A DNA stretch of 64,000 nucleotides, taken from contig NZ_JAGING010000001.1 of the NCBI RefSeq assembly GCF_017875835.1, positions 372,001-436,000 on the forward strand, written 5' to 3'. Origin of the DNA: Psychrobacter sp. PL19. Lineage in GTDB: Bacteria > Pseudomonadota > Gammaproteobacteria > Pseudomonadales > Moraxellaceae. The position numbers and the translations under genes are program-made. Positions within the stretch are counted from its first letter, which is position 1. Each line of letters starts with the position of its first letter. Shown here piece after piece: positions 63,367-64,000 of this stretch. The notes below the pieces were generated by a model that did no database searches, was not told the DNA's origin, and worked only from the letters and a program-made list of their open reading frames with translations.

Positions 63367-64000
63367 CTAATTTTTAGGTTGCAGCGCCACTACTTGGCCG
63401 CGCACATTAACGCTAGCATCGCTCATTAGACACACATAACCTGCCATGATGTCTTCTGGTGTTTTGAGAGACATCGGGTTTTCACCTGGAAAAGCATGGG
63501 CGCGCATATTGGTACGGGTGCCACCAGGATTAATACAGTTAAAACGCAAATTAGTGGTGTTCTGAGTCTCTTGGGTGAAGATATCACTCATGCCTTCAGT
63601 CGCTTGTTTAGAGAGCGCATATGCGCCCCAGAACGCACGAGGATGGGTACCCACTGTACTAGAGGTGAAGACGATAGAACCATGTACAGCGTCTTTGAGC
63701 AGCGGTAATAATGCTTGAGTGAGCATAAAGGTGGCGGTACAGTTGACCTTCATCACCTTAGCAAAGATATCCACATCGTACATCTCAAGCGGTGTCAACT
63801 CACCTAGTATGCCAGCATTATGCAATATGCCATCAAGTTGTCCAACTTCTTTATTAATCATTCCCTCTATCTGCTGCATCTCAGCATAAGTAGCACTCTC
63901 AAGATTCAGCGGTAGCATCGCTGGCTGTTTGCCACCAAAACTCTCAATCTCATCATAAACATATTCAAGCTTGCTACTAGTGCGGCCTAATAACAGTACC
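63367..64000 (-). CDS. Short-chain dehydrogenase/reductase, YciK-like (5' end outside window)
   Basis: An NAD(P)-dependent SDR whose start lies beyond position 64000. The frame remains open to the window end and adds VLLLGRTSSKLEYVYDEIES to the visible part, the end of the cofactor-binding region, so an internal ATG at 63918 is not the start. Visible motifs are NAG (about 60 residues into the 63918 frame), FTSSTVG with the catalytic Ser, YALSK (YxxxK) and NCINPGGTRTNM. The overall pattern resembles E. coli YciK. The substrate is unknown. Confidence 0.88.
   Translation of the reverse strand, partial: VLLLGRTSSKLEYVYDEIESFGGKQPAMLPLNLESATYAEMQQIEGMINKEVGQLDGILHNAGILGELTPLEMYDVDIFAKVMKVNCTATFMLTQALLPLLKDAVHGSIVFTSSTVGTHPRAFWGAYALSKQATEGMSDIFTQETQNTTNLRFNCINPGGTRTNMRAHAFPGENPMSLKTPEDIMAGYVCLMSDASVNVRGQVVALQPKN

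Overview
The window reads as chromosomal DNA of a Psychrobacter-like gammaproteobacterium (Moraxellaceae). It has moderate to low GC, a 267-aa AccA that starts without the usual N-terminal helices, a Moraxellaceae-type gene complement (DUF2058 protein, a ferredoxin reductase beside a membrane desaturase, DmdC-like acyl-CoA dehydrogenase, PhnA zinc ribbon) and many short tandem repeats. The genus is inferred from gene content and protein style, not from a marker search. Most of the window is housekeeping sequence.

Layout. 1-12 kb: RDD membrane protein, tRNA-Arg(ACG) and tRNA-Ser(GCT), thiD, the proC-yggT pair, tilS, accA, ppx, a DUF962 protein and hemL. 12-20 kb: a PhnA zinc ribbon, a YgfZ-type folate-binding protein, dadA, then a redox module in which a TetR regulator and a molybdopterin oxidoreductase diverge from an Old Yellow Enzyme homologue, then csbD. 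20-28 kb: a ZIP-type transporter, a PepSY-like lipoprotein with a decayed paralogue, mpg, a GST, DUF3817, and the conserved block dapA-bamC-purC, in which BamC is reduced to a short lipoprotein. 28-40 kb: a Do-family protease, a cation/proton antiporter with an NAD-binding-like domain and a long charged tail, tmk and mltG, an accessory cassette, pabC with an upstream lipoprotein gene, and aroE. 40-64 kb: a FUSC membrane protein, an acyl-CoA dehydrogenase, ybaK, plsB, ettA, a ferredoxin reductase/desaturase pair, phhB, a DUF1328 peptide, a saccharopine-dehydrogenase-like enzyme, a DUF2058 protein, tex, ompR without an adjacent envZ, a COG0523 GTPase, a DksA-like zinc finger and an SDR cut by the window end.

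The most interesting locus lies at 35.6-37.5 kb, where the usual pabC-mltG-tmk order is split by three genes. They are a close homologue of DpnI (the endonuclease that cuts adenine-methylated GATC), an unrecognised 188-residue protein convergent with it, and a small protein resembling DpnD/PcfM. The locus looks like a compact defence cassette against Dam-methylated DNA with an uncharacterised third component. The endonuclease gene begins with three tandem in-frame copies of its own start region.

The second notable feature is a roughly 140-bp palindromic, MITE-like dispersed repeat with five near-complete copies, one diverged relative and two fragments, all intergenic. Minisatellite-like tandem repeats of 9-18 bp are also frequent, often in multiples of three inside genes. 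A possible transcription attenuator with a 20-codon leader precedes the antiporter gene.
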